A stretch of DNA of 8,909 bases from Actinomycetes bacterium (GCA_030152105.1 JASLIH010000279.1:1-8909); one strand, 5' to 3'; numbered from the stretch's first letter, positions 1-7,098 are shown. Translations and numbers: made by a program. Notes: generated by a model not told the origin, from the letters alone.

Positions 1-66
1 CACCCAGGCCGTCCGCAGGTCCTGTTCGGTCATCGGCTCTCGACGTGGTCCGGCACGGTCGGACAT
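1..66 (-). CDS. 5' end of an unidentified gene, cut by the window edge
   Basis: Reading leftwards, an ATG at 64-66 is preceded by a good GAGGAG ribosome binding site (complement of 74-79) with 7 bases of spacing. It opens a frame of 22 codons that stays open to the window edge. The peptide begins MSDRAGPRREPMTEQDLRTA. A second in-frame ATG (complement of 31-33) lies 11 codons in, but it lacks a comparable binding site, so the first is preferred. The visible residues are a charged N-terminus with no recognisable domain, and I do not assign a function. The gene is divergent from the SDR gene, with 130 bp between them. I see no confident promoter pair or operator in that gap. Confidence 0.55.
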   Translation of the reverse strand, partial: MSDRAGPRREPMTEQDLRTAWV

Positions 67-196
67 CGGGTTGCTCCTCGGCGGTTGCAGGTGCGCCGCC
101 TCCAGCATGTCTGATCGGCGGGACCGATGAGCCCGGACGGCGGTCGGCGTTACATCTGGCGAGAGGCCACAGGCGATTAACGATCGGGAGGTCGAG

Positions 197-979
197 ATGC
201 TGCTCGAGAAGAGGAACGCGATCATCTACGGGGCCGGCGGCGGGATCGGTGGTGGGGTCGCCCGGACCTTCGCCCGCGAGGGCGCCAGAGTGTTCCTGGC
301 CGGCCGCACGGCCGAGCCCATGGAGGCGGTCGCCGCCGACATCCGGTCCGCCGGCGGGTCGGCCGAGGTGGCCGTCCTCGACGCCACCGACGAGCGGGCG
401 GTGGACGCCCACGTCGAGGCCGTCGCCGCCCAGGCCGGCAGCATCGACGTGTCCTTCAACCTGATCTCGCGCGGCGACGTGCAGCGGACGCCCCTTGTCG
501 ACATGAGCACCGACGACCTGCTCCGGGCCGTGGTCACCGGGCTGCGGTCGAACTTCATCACCGCCAGGGCGGCGGCGCGCCGGATGCTCGAGCAGGGATC
601 CGGCGTCATCCTCCACCTGAACAGCGCCTCGGGGGCGGCGGCGATGCCCGGGATGGGCAGCACCGGACCGGCCGACGCGGCCACCGAGTCCTTCATGCGC
701 TACCTGGCCGCCGAGCTCGGCCCCCAGGGCGTCCGGGTGCTCGGCATCCACACCGCCGGGGTGGCCGAGACCCTGACCCAGGCGGGCCTGGACGAGGTCG
801 GCGGTGAGGGCATGCCCGACCCCGAGACGGTCGAGCAGATGATCGCCGGAGCGGCCATCCTGCGCCGCGCTCCCCGCCTGGCCCAGGTCGCCGACGTGGC
901 GGCGTTCCTCGCCTCCGACCGGGCCAGCGGCATGACCGCCACCATGGCCAACGTGACCTGCGGCCTGGTCGCCGACTAG
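197..979 (+). CDS. SDR-fold protein lacking the catalytic Tyr and Lys
   Basis: This 260-residue protein has the length and Rossmann layout of a short-chain dehydrogenase/reductase. The nucleotide-binding glycine motif GAGGGIGG is at residues 12-19. Arg37 in LAGR suits NADP(H), and an acidic Asp62 follows beta-3. The catalytic Ser is present at 143 (LNSASG). Thirteen residues on, where the family has Tyr, there is Thr156, and the YxxxK Lys position is Asp160. The NNAG motif is replaced by FNLISRGD (88-95), and the helix-4 Asn position appears to be Gly. From memory, related actinobacterial proteins share the FNLIS-type motif and also lack YxxxK, so this looks like a family trait and not recent decay. 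The start has GGGAGG at 186-191, 5 bases upstream. It may bind NAD(P) without classical dehydrogenase chemistry; the substrate is unknown. The fold call is secure and the function is open. Confidence 0.85.
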   Translation: MLLEKRNAIIYGAGGGIGGGVARTFAREGARVFLAGRTAEPMEAVAADIRSAGGSAEVAVLDATDERAVDAHVEAVAAQAGSIDVSFNLISRGDVQRTPLVDMSTDDLLRAVVTGLRSNFITARAAARRMLEQGSGVILHLNSASGAAAMPGMGSTGPADAATESFMRYLAAELGPQGVRVLGIHTAGVAETLTQAGLDEVGGEGMPDPETVEQMIAGAAILRRAPRLAQVADVAAFLASDRASGMTATMANVTCGLVAD

Positions 980-990
980 GTCCGACCAGT

Positions 991-1045
991 GACCCGCGGG
1001 TCCGCCGCCGCCGCGTCCCGCGGACTACTGTGGCCGCGGACCCGC
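991..1045. repeat. Palindrome and inverted-repeat cluster upstream of the sigma factor
   Basis: The 85-bp gap between the SDR and sigma genes holds a perfect 12-bp palindrome, GACCCGCGGGTC, at 991-1002. A 10-bp inverted repeat joins 996-1005 to 1036-1045. The octamer CCGCGGAC occurs twice, at 1018-1025 and 1034-1041. The inverted repeat could form a stem with a 30-base loop just before the GGAG binding site at 1053-1056. It could be a terminator for the SDR gene without a U-tract, an operator for the sigma gene, or chance in GC-rich DNA. Confidence 0.35.
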
Positions 1046-1064
1046 CCCTACCGGAGCCACCCTC

Positions 1065-2030
1065 ATGTCCCAGTCCAGCGCCACCAGCACCACCGCCGGC
1101 GACGAGGCGGGCTTCGGTGAGCTGGTGCAGCGCCACCGGCGCGAGCTGCACCTGCACTGCTACCGGATGACGGGCTCCTTCGACGAGGCCGAGGACCTGG
1201 TCCAGGAGACCTTCCTGCGCGCCTGGCGCAAGCGGGCCAGCTTCGAGGGCGGCCCCGGGTTCCGGGCCTGGCTCTACCGGATCGCGACCAACGCCTGCCT
1301 GGACGCGCTCCGGAGCAGCCGGCGGCGGCCCAGCACGGTGCAGTCGTTCGCCGAGGTCCCGTGGCTCCAGCCCTACCCCGACCGGCTGCTGGACGAGCTG
1401 GCGCCGAGCGACAGCCAGCCCGACGCCGTGGTCGTGGCCCGCGAGACCATCGAGCTGACCTACCTGGCGGTGATCCAGCTCCTGCCGCCCCGGCAGCGGG
1501 CGGTCCTGATCCTGCGCGACGTGCTCGACTGGTCGGCCGCTGAGACCGCGGCCATGCTCGAGATGAGCGTGGCCGCGGCCAACAGCGCCCTCCAGCGGGC
1601 CCGGGCCACCCTCCGGCGGCGGCTGCCGGGGCGTCCGTCGGAGTGGTCGGGCTCGGAGCCGAGCCAGGAGGAGCGCCTCCTCCTGGAGGCGTTCATCGAC
1701 GCCCACGAGCGTGCCGACGCCGCCGCCGCGGCCGCCCTGGCGCGGGACGACATCCGGGTCACCATGCCGCCGCACCCCTGGTGCTTCGAGGGGCTGGAGG
1801 CGATCCGGCCGATGCTGGAGGAGGGGCTCACCGGCCCCGGCGAGTGGCGCCTTGTGCCCACCTGGGCCAACCGCCAGCCGACGGCCGCCAGCTATCTGAA
1901 GGCGCCCGGCGACACCGAGTTCCGGGCCTTCAAGCTCGACGTCCTGCGCCTTGAGGGCGGGCGCATCGCCGAGATCACCACCTTCGGCGCCACCCTGTTC
2001 CCGGCGTTCGGCCTCCCGGCCACCCTCTGA
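1065..2030 (+). CDS. ECF-type RNA polymerase sigma factor with SnoaL-like C-terminal domain
   Basis: This 321-residue protein directs RNA polymerase to a stress or specialised regulon. Sigma region 2 covers about residues 18-88, with the hallmark run YRMTGSFDEAEDLVQETFLRAW (33-54) and FRAWLYRIATNACLD (66-80). Region 4 covers about 130-187: LPPRQRAVLILRDVLDWSAAETA, then the recognition helix VAAANSALQRARATLRRRLP. A C-terminal domain of about 120 residues (202-321) is predicted to be SnoaL/NTF2-like (EAFIDAHERADAAAAAAL, then MPPHPWCFEGLEAIRPML). Plain ECF factors are about 190 residues, so the extra domain is real. The architecture matches the SigG/SigX5 (TIGR02960-like) group and not the ECF41/SigJ type, although both carry this fold. 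No anti-sigma gene is adjacent, and in such proteins the C-terminal domain is thought to regulate activity in cis. The start has GGAG at 1053-1056, 8 bases upstream. The gene converges on the GNAT gene with only 8 bp between stops. Confidence 0.93.
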   Translation: MSQSSATSTTAGDEAGFGELVQRHRRELHLHCYRMTGSFDEAEDLVQETFLRAWRKRASFEGGPGFRAWLYRIATNACLDALRSSRRRPSTVQSFAEVPWLQPYPDRLLDELAPSDSQPDAVVVARETIELTYLAVIQLLPPRQRAVLILRDVLDWSAAETAAMLEMSVAAANSALQRARATLRRRLPGRPSEWSGSEPSQEERLLLEAFIDAHERADAAAAAALARDDIRVTMPPHPWCFEGLEAIRPMLEEGLTGPGEWRLVPTWANRQPTAASYLKAPGDTEFRAFKLDVLRLEGGRIAEITTFGATLFPAFGLPATL

Positions 2031-2038
2031 CCGGCGGC

Positions 2039-3022
2039 TCAGCCTGGGGCGGTCCGCCTGGCCATGTGGTAGCGCCGCCACGGCCTATAGCCGACGCGGG
2101 TGTAGAACCGCTCCCGCCGGGTCCAGCCGATGTGGCAGGCGCGGGTCCCCACGTCCCGTAGCAGCTCCGACGCCCTTGCCACCATGGCGCTCCCGACCCC
2201 AGCCCCACGGGCCGGGGCGGCCACGCCGACACAGCCGATCGTGCCCGCGCCCGGGCCGAGCAGCGGCTCGTAGATGGTCGCCCCGGGCGGCCCACAGAAC
2301 AGCAAGGTGCCGGCAACGGCTCCCGCCCGGTCTCGAGCGACCAGCACTGAGGAGTCCAGCCGCTCGAACCACCCGACCCAGTCCGGAAAGGCCGCCGCCT
2401 CGAACGCCATCACCTCCGTCCGCTCCGGCCCGGCCATCACCTCGATCGAGACGCCAGCCCGTCTGGCCCGCTCCCCCACCCCGGCCGGCGCCTCGTACCC
2501 GCGCAGGTCGGCCACCAGGTCGATCACCGTGTGGTCGAAGCCCCATCCCCGCGCCCGGAAGAACCCGACCGCCCCCGGCAGGTTGTCCGGCACCCCTGGC
2601 CAGATGTAGTCGTTCCCACCGCCGCCAAGCGCCACCGTGGTGGCCCCGAGCTGGCCGAGCCGCGCCATCCCGGCGTCCAGCAGCCGCGTGCCGACACCCC
2701 GCCGCTGGTACGCGGGGTCGACCACCAGCAACGGGATGCTCCCTGCCGGGTCGACAGCGACGATCCCCACCCCGCGACCGGCCAGGTCCGCCGGGTCGAC
2801 AGCTACCCTGTCCATCCCGCGACCGGCGCGGTCGTCGTCGCCAGGTCCGCTGCCGCGGAGGGTCCCACCGTCCCCTCGTTCGGCGACCAGCCCCTCCTTG
2901 ACCAGGTCCAGCGCGTCCGGCGGCAGCGGCCACACCGACCCGAGCGCCGCCTCCCAGAGCCGCCCCAGCAGCGGCCGGTCCCGTTCCGGGTCGAGCGGCC
3001 GGATCCGAAAGCTCTCGCCCAT
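2039..3022 (-). CDS. Tandem-GNAT acetyltransferase (MshD-like architecture)
   Basis: This 327-residue protein carries two GNAT acyl-CoA transferase domains in a row. The first acetyl-CoA pyrophosphate loop is QRRGVG at 106-111, after the strand IPLLVVDPAY. The second is RGAGVG at 272-277, after TIGCVGVAAPA. Each domain ends in the usual aromatic strand region (AVGFFRARGWGF at 150-161; ERFYTRVGYRPW at 304-315). Two-domain GNATs of about 300-330 residues include mycothiol synthase MshD, but I see no specific MshD signature, so the acceptor substrate is unknown. Between the first helices and the acetyl-CoA loop there is a Gly/Asp/Arg-rich expansion (about 49-94) ending in a 15-residue tandem duplication. 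No Shine-Dalgarno sequence precedes the ATG, while a TANNNT hexamer lies 6 bases upstream, so it is probably leaderless. It lies downstream of nrdJ on the same strand, but a strong hairpin separates them. Confidence 0.9.
   Translation of the reverse strand: MGESFRIRPLDPERDRPLLGRLWEAALGSVWPLPPDALDLVKEGLVAERGDGGTLRGSGPGDDDRAGRGMDRVAVDPADLAGRGVGIVAVDPAGSIPLLVVDPAYQRRGVGTRLLDAGMARLGQLGATTVALGGGGNDYIWPGVPDNLPGAVGFFRARGWGFDHTVIDLVADLRGYEAPAGVGERARRAGVSIEVMAGPERTEVMAFEAAAFPDWVGWFERLDSSVLVARDRAGAVAGTLLFCGPPGATIYEPLLGPGAGTIGCVGVAAPARGAGVGSAMVARASELLRDVGTRACHIGWTRRERFYTRVGYRPWRRYHMARRTAPG
2741..2834 (-). repeat. 45-bp in-frame tandem duplication inside the GNAT gene
   Basis: Two adjacent imperfect 45-bp units (about 2745-2789 and 2790-2834) both begin with GCCGGGTCGACAGC on the plus strand and share CCGCGACCGGC near their far ends. 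In the protein they give RAGRGMDRVAVDPAD (65-79) followed by LAGRGVGIVAVDPAG (80-94). The period is exactly 15 codons, so the reading frame is kept. The second copy leads directly into the acetyl-CoA-binding strand, so the duplicated element is probably the strand and turn before it. Confidence 0.85.
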
Positions 3023-3028
3023 ACTGGA

Positions 3029-3034
3029 AGCCTA
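3029..3034 (-). promoter_or_regulatory. Candidate leaderless -10 element for the GNAT gene
   Basis: On the minus strand the hexamer TAGGCT fits the actinobacterial TANNNT -10 pattern and ends 6 bases before the ATG at 3022. That would put transcription start on or next to the A of ATG. No purine-rich ribosome binding site is present in the same stretch. No matching -35 is seen, since TTGCTA at 3046-3051 is only 11 bp away. Confidence 0.4.
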
Positions 3035-3065
3035 CGGCCGGCCGGTAGCAACCGGGCGCCGGAAG

Positions 3066-3104
3066 CCGAGCGGGGTGCCGGCGGCGGGCCGGCATCCCGC
3101 TCGG
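3066..3104 (-). terminator. Long hairpin after nrdJ, probable terminator
   Basis: Arms at 3066-3082 and 3088-3104 form a 17-bp stem with a single imperfect pair and a 5-base loop. The imperfect pair is G-U on plus transcripts and A-C on minus transcripts. The hairpin lies 35 bp past the nrdJ stop and 44 bp before the GNAT start, where an nrdJ transcript would be expected to end. It has no U-tract, as is common for actinobacterial terminators, so it could also act as a 3' stabilising structure. Confidence 0.65.
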
Positions 3105-3138
3105 TTCTACGCAGGCGAGTCGCGCCCGGCGCCTGGGG

Positions 3139-6100
3139 TCAGCTGCACCCGCTGGTTGTGCCGCAGGACTCGCAGACGAAGCAGGAACCGGCCGGGCGCA
3201 TACGGACCCCGCAGGTCGAGCAGTAGGGCGCGTCGACCGCGGCCATGCCCGGGGTGAACGCCGGGGCCTGGGAGACAGGCGCCGGAACCGCCGCCGGTGA
3301 GACGGCCAGGGGAGCCGGGGCCGGCTGGGCCTCGTCCCGGGCCGGGGCGGGCGCCGGGTCGTCGGCGGCCTCGGCCAGGACGGGCTCGGCGGTGCCGTTG
3401 ACCTCGGCGGTGCGCTCGGCGGTGGTCTTGATCCCGAGCGCGTGGCGGGTCTCGACGTCCAGGTAGTCGATGGCCAGCCGGCGGGCCAGGTAGTCGACCA
3501 GGCTCTGGGCGATGCGGATGTCCGGGTCGTCGGTCATGCCGTTGGGCTCGAAGATCATGTTGGTGAACTTGGACACCAGCGCCTCCAGCGGCACCCCGTA
3601 CTGCAGGCCGACGCTGACGGCGATGGAGAAGGCGTCCATCACGCCCGACAGGGTCGAGCCCTGCTTGGAGACATTGACGAAGATCTCGCCCAGCCCGTCG
3701 TCCGGGTAGGAGCCGGCGGTCAGGTACCCCTCGATGTCCCCGACCCGGAACGAGGTCGTGCGGGACGGACGCTGCTTGGGGAGGCGCTTGCGCACCGGCG
3801 CCTGGGCGACCTCGATGACCGCGCCGGTGTCGGTGGTGATCTTCTTGTCGGCGGACAGCGGCTGGCCGACCTTGCAGTTGTCGCGGTAGATGGCCAGCGC
3901 CTTGAGGCCGAGCTTCCAGCCTTCGACGTAGGCGTGCTCCACGTCCTCGACGGTGACGTGCTCGGGCATGTTCACCGTCTTGGAGATGGCCCCGCTGAGG
4001 AACGGCTGGGCCGCGGCCATCATGCGGATGTGGCCCATGTAGTGGATCGGCGCGTCGCCCATGGCGCAGTCGAACACGTCGTAGTGCTCGGCCCGCAGCG
4101 CCGGCGCGCCCTTGACCGAGTTGTTCTCGGCCACGTACTCGGTGATCGCCTGCACGTGCTCGTCGGCGTAGCCGAGGGTCCGCAGCGCTCGCGGCACCGT
4201 CTGGTTGACGATCGACATCGACCCGCCGCCGACCAGCTTCTTGGTCTTGACCAGGGCAAGGTCGGGCTCGATCCCGGTGGTGTCGCAGTCCATCAGCAGG
4301 CCGATGGTCCCGGTCGGGGCGAGCACGCTGGCCTGGGCGTTGCGGTAGCCGTGCTCGGTGCCCAGCTCGATGGCCTCGTCCCAGGCGGTGCGGGCGGCCT
4401 CGAACAGGTCCGTCTGGACCAGCGCTTCGTCGATCTCGTCGACGGCCGCGCGGTGCTTGCCCATCACCCGCAGCATCGGCTCGCGGTTCTTCGGGTAGCC
4501 GGTGAACGGCCCGGTCACCTGCGCGATCCGGGCGCTGGTCCGGTAGGCGTGCCCGGTCATGAGGGCGGTGATCGACCCGGCCCAGGCCCGTCCGCCGTCG
4601 GAGTCGTACGCCTTGCCGAGCGCCATCAGCAGCGCCCCCAGGTTGGCGTAGCCGAGCCCGAGCTGCCGGAAGTCCCTGGCGTTCTGGGTGATCCGCTCGG
4701 TCGGGTAGGAGGAGTTCCCGACGATGATCTCCTGGGCCAGGAACACGATCTCGACCGCGTGCCGGAACGCCGCCACGTCGAAGTGGCCGTCGCTGCCGAG
4801 GAACCTGAGCAGGTTCAGGCTGGCCAGGTTGCAGGCCGAGTTGTCCAGGTGCATGTACTCCGAGCACGGGTTGGAGGCGTTGATGCGGCCCGACTCGGGC
4901 GTGGTGTGCCAGTCGTTGATGGTGGTGTCGTACTGCATGCCCGGGTCGGCGCACTCCCAGGCCGCCTGGGCGATCTCGCGCATCAGGTCGCGGGCCCGGA
5001 GCGTCTCCATCGCCCGCCCGTCGAGCACGGTCTTGAGGTCGAAGGTGGCGTCGTCCTCATAGGCCCGCATGAAGTCGTCGTTGACCCGGACCGAGTTGTT
5101 GGCGTTCTGGTACTGGATGCTGATCGAGTCGCGGCCGTCCAGGTCCATGTCGAAGCCGGCGTCGCGCAGCACCCGCGCCTTGTGCTCCTCGCGGGCCTTG
5201 CACCAGATGAAGTCGCGCACGTCGGGGTGGTCGACGTTGAGCACGACCATCTTGGCCGCCCGCCGGGTCTTGCCGCCCGACTTGATGGTCCCGGCCGATG
5301 CGTCGGCTCCGCGCATGAACGACACCGGCCCCGAGGCCTCGCCGCCGTTGCCCAGCTGCTCCCTGGACGAGCGGATGGTCGACAGGTTGATGCCCGACCC
5401 CGACCCGCCCTTGAAGATCATGCCCTCCTCGACGTACCAGTTGAGGATCGACGGCATGGTGTCCTCGACCGACAGGATGAAGCAGTTGTGAATGCGGACA
5501 TTGTTGGAGAGGTACTCGCCGCTGTCGGTCTGGATGTCGAAGACGGGCTGCATGCCGCGGTCCTCGATGGCGACGATCTCCTCCTCACGCAGCGACGGGC
5601 AGGCCTTGCCGTCCAGCTCCAGCGAGGCGTCCAGGGTGGTCGCCTTGCCGGCCGACAGGAAGCCGACCTTGGAACGGAACGCCGACCGCTCCGAGCGCAT
5701 GCTGATCTGCACCTCGAAGAGGTCGGAACGGTCGGGACGGGGATCGGCCTTGCGGAGCCGACGCGAGTAGATGCCGAGCCGCAGGAGCAGCAGCTGGATG
5801 TCCTCGGTCCAGCGCTTGCTGATGACAGCGAAGGCCACGCGCCCGCTGCCGCCCTGCACGGTGACGTACCCGTCGGCCTGGAAGAGGCTGCGGAGATAGG
5901 CGGCGACGGCCTCGTTGGGGGCGTTCCAGAGCCTGGCCGGCACGCGCAGCTCGTGCCGCCGAGCCAGCAGGCCCCAGGACTCCACGAACGGACGCAGGAC
6001 CTCGCCGTAGAGTCGGATGCGGCGGCCGGTGAGCGTGGCGGCGGCGGTCTCGAACGTCCTGACGTGCTGGTGGACGTCGGGGAAGACGACTTGTAGGTGC

Positions 6101-7098
6101 CGCTGCACCCAGTCGTACTCCTCGTCGGTCACGGTCTGGAACTCGATCGTCAGGGAGGTGTTGGTCCCGGTCTCGTACTGGCCAACGAACCCGTCCGCCT
6201 GCAGCCAACCGGCGAGCGCGGCCTCGGACGCCTCCCTGGTGACCGGCTCGGTGCGGACCAGGGTCGCCGTCCCGCCGCCAGCCTCAGCCCGCCGCTCGAC
6301 AGTGGCAAGGGGGCCGACCAGGTCGTCGGCGGAGCCGCGGTGCGGGTACAGGTGCAGGCGCATGCCCGGACGGAGCTGGTCGACCCGCAGCCACGCGCCC
6401 ACGGACCGCCGCTCGGACACGGCGTAGACCAGGTGGTCGGCGGTGGCCTCGACGAACGAGCCGTTGCGCAGGAGCACCCGGTACACCCGCTTGTCGCCGT
6501 TGGCCTTGACCGCCCGCACCCGGGTTTCGCCGTGGGCGTCGTAGACGACCGTCCCGATCGCCCGACGCTCGACCAGCTCGCCGATCGGGACCATGCCGGT
6601 CGGGGTGCTGACCAGCGCGTCGTACGGCTGACAGGCCGAGCACTGCGGCTCGGGCTCGACCCCGACGTTGAACCAGACCGGCGAGTTGAAGGCGGCCTTC
6701 TGGTTGACCAGCAGGTGGGTCAGCTCGGCCTGGAAGGACGCGGCGTCGGAGTCGGTGGCGAAGTAGCCGTCCTCGCCGCCCCAGCGCGTGATGGTACCGG
6801 CGACCCTGTCCACCATCTGGCGTACCGAGTGCTCGCGCTGCGGGGTGCCGAGGGGGCCGCGGAAGTACTTCTGGGCGACGATGTTGGTGGCGTTCTGCGA
6901 CCAGCTGAGGGGGAACTCGAGGTCGCGCTGCTCGAAGGCGGTCGTGCCATCGCGCCAGTTGGTGATGACGGCGTCTCTGCGCTCCCAGGTCAGCTCGTCG
7001 TAGGGGTGGGTTCCCTTGTTCGTGAACAGGCGGCGCACCTGTAGGCCCCGGCGGGCGGGGCCGTGCTCGACGGACAGGGCATCCCGGGTCTTGGCCAC
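3139..7098 (-). CDS. nrdJ: Adenosylcobalamin-dependent (class II) ribonucleotide reductase, intein-containing precursor
   Basis: The precursor has 1319 residues and, after loss of a 383-residue intein (156-538), a 936-residue enzyme, close to the usual size of actinobacterial NrdJ. It reduces ribonucleotides to deoxyribonucleotides in the cytoplasm using a thiyl radical made with coenzyme B12. Visible signatures are QCSA (152-155) joined on splicing to Cys539-FILSVEDTM, GGSGSGINLSTIRSSRE, the active-site NPCSE (743-747, radical Cys745 with Asn743 and Glu747), the redox partner Cys756 in NSACNLASLNL, and the VLAPTGTIG loop near 925. An Ala/Pro-rich linker (about 1228-1290) leads to a Cys-rich tail with Cys at 1293, 1296, 1306, 1309, 1312 and 1318. 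The tail probably binds metal and/or carries the redox shuttle. I chose GTG at 7098 because AGGAGG (complement of 7108-7113) lies 9 bases upstream and homology begins there; the in-frame ATG at 7227 would add 43 residues encoded by leader sequence. There is no separate small-subunit gene, as expected for class II. Confidence 0.95.
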   Translation of the reverse strand: MAKTRDALSVEHGPARRGLQVRRLFTNKGTHPYDELTWERRDAVITNWRDGTTAFEQRDLEFPLSWSQNATNIVAQKYFRGPLGTPQREHSVRQMVDRVAGTITRWGGEDGYFATDSDAASFQAELTHLLVNQKAAFNSPVWFNVGVEPEPQCSACQPYDALVSTPTGMVPIGELVERRAIGTVVYDAHGETRVRAVKANGDKRVYRVLLRNGSFVEATADHLVYAVSERRSVGAWLRVDQLRPGMRLHLYPHRGSADDLVGPLATVERRAEAGGGTATLVRTEPVTREASEAALAGWLQADGFVGQYETGTNTSLTIEFQTVTDEEYDWVQRHLQVVFPDVHQHVRTFETAAATLTGRRIRLYGEVLRPFVESWGLLARRHELRVPARLWNAPNEAVAAYLRSLFQADGYVTVQGGSGRVAFAVISKRWTEDIQLLLLRLGIYSRRLRKADPRPDRSDLFEVQISMRSERSAFRSKVGFLSAGKATTLDASLELDGKACPSLREEEIVAIEDRGMQPVFDIQTDSGEYLSNNVRIHNCFILSVEDTMPSILNWYVEEGMIFKGGSGSGINLSTIRSSREQLGNGGEASGPVSFMRGADASAGTIKSGGKTRRAAKMVVLNVDHPDVRDFIWCKAREEHKARVLRDAGFDMDLDGRDSISIQYQNANNSVRVNDDFMRAYEDDATFDLKTVLDGRAMETLRARDLMREIAQAAWECADPGMQYDTTINDWHTTPESGRINASNPCSEYMHLDNSACNLASLNLLRFLGSDGHFDVAAFRHAVEIVFLAQEIIVGNSSYPTERITQNARDFRQLGLGYANLGALLMALGKAYDSDGGRAWAGSITALMTGHAYRTSARIAQVTGPFTGYPKNREPMLRVMGKHRAAVDEIDEALVQTDLFEAARTAWDEAIELGTEHGYRNAQASVLAPTGTIGLLMDCDTTGIEPDLALVKTKKLVGGGSMSIVNQTVPRALRTLGYADEHVQAITEYVAENNSVKGAPALRAEHYDVFDCAMGDAPIHYMGHIRMMAAAQPFLSGAISKTVNMPEHVTVEDVEHAYVEGWKLGLKALAIYRDNCKVGQPLSADKKITTDTGAVIEVAQAPVRKRLPKQRPSRTTSFRVGDIEGYLTAGSYPDDGLGEIFVNVSKQGSTLSGVMDAFSIAVSVGLQYGVPLEALVSKFTNMIFEPNGMTDDPDIRIAQSLVDYLARRLAIDYLDVETRHALGIKTTAERTAEVNGTAEPVLAEAADDPAPAPARDEAQPAPAPLAVSPAAVPAPVSQAPAFTPGMAAVDAPYCSTCGVRMRPAGSCFVCESCGTTSGCS
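5485..6633 (-). mobile_element. Intein with LAGLIDADG homing endonuclease inside NrdJ
   Basis: The NrdJ frame is interrupted between QCSA and CFILSVEDT by 383 residues that look like a self-splicing intein. It starts with Cys1 (CQPYDALVSTPTGMVPIGEL, block A), has the block B TADH motif (Thr64, His67) and a block F-like region (PVFDIQTDSG, 363-372), and ends in His382-Asn383. It is followed by Cys+1 of the extein. All residues needed for standard class 1 splicing are therefore present. The middle, about residues 100-340, carries two dodecapeptide endonuclease motifs. Its codon use is GC-rich like the flanking gene, with no obvious foreign composition, which suggests long residence or transfer between similar genomes. 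Confidence 0.95.
5860..6216 (-). other. LAGLIDADG motif pair of the intein endonuclease
   Basis: Intein residues 140-151 read LAGWLQADGFVG and residues 247-258 read LRSLFQADGYVT. Both keep the acidic catalytic Asp (147 and 254 in the intein), and they are about 107 residues apart, the spacing of a single-chain two-motif LAGLIDADG (DOD) nuclease. The frame is intact through the whole domain, so the endonuclease is likely functional or only recently silent. Its expected target is the intein-free nrdJ allele at the QCSA/CFIL junction. Confidence 0.85.

Noticed and set aside
693..2081. 462-codon minus-strand frame across the SDR end and sigma gene
   Set aside because: It covers two genes with clear conserved motifs on the other strand, and its own translation has no recognisable feature and biased composition.
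3032..3048. Short interrupted palindrome CTAC...GTAG around GGCCGGCC upstream of the GNAT gene
   Set aside because: It pairs imperfectly, is very GC-rich and overlaps the candidate -10; I cannot tell an operator from chance.
3107..4954. 615-codon minus-strand frame overlapping nrdJ in another phase
   Set aside because: Its translation is Arg/Pro/Gly-rich low complexity, typical of a shifted frame of a GC-rich gene, while the nrdJ frame carries all the conserved motifs.
3442..6096. 884-codon open frame on the plus strand opposite nrdJ
   Set aside because: It is antisense to well-conserved NrdJ and intein sequence. Long open frames on the opposite strand are usual in very GC-rich genes, and its translation shows no domain.
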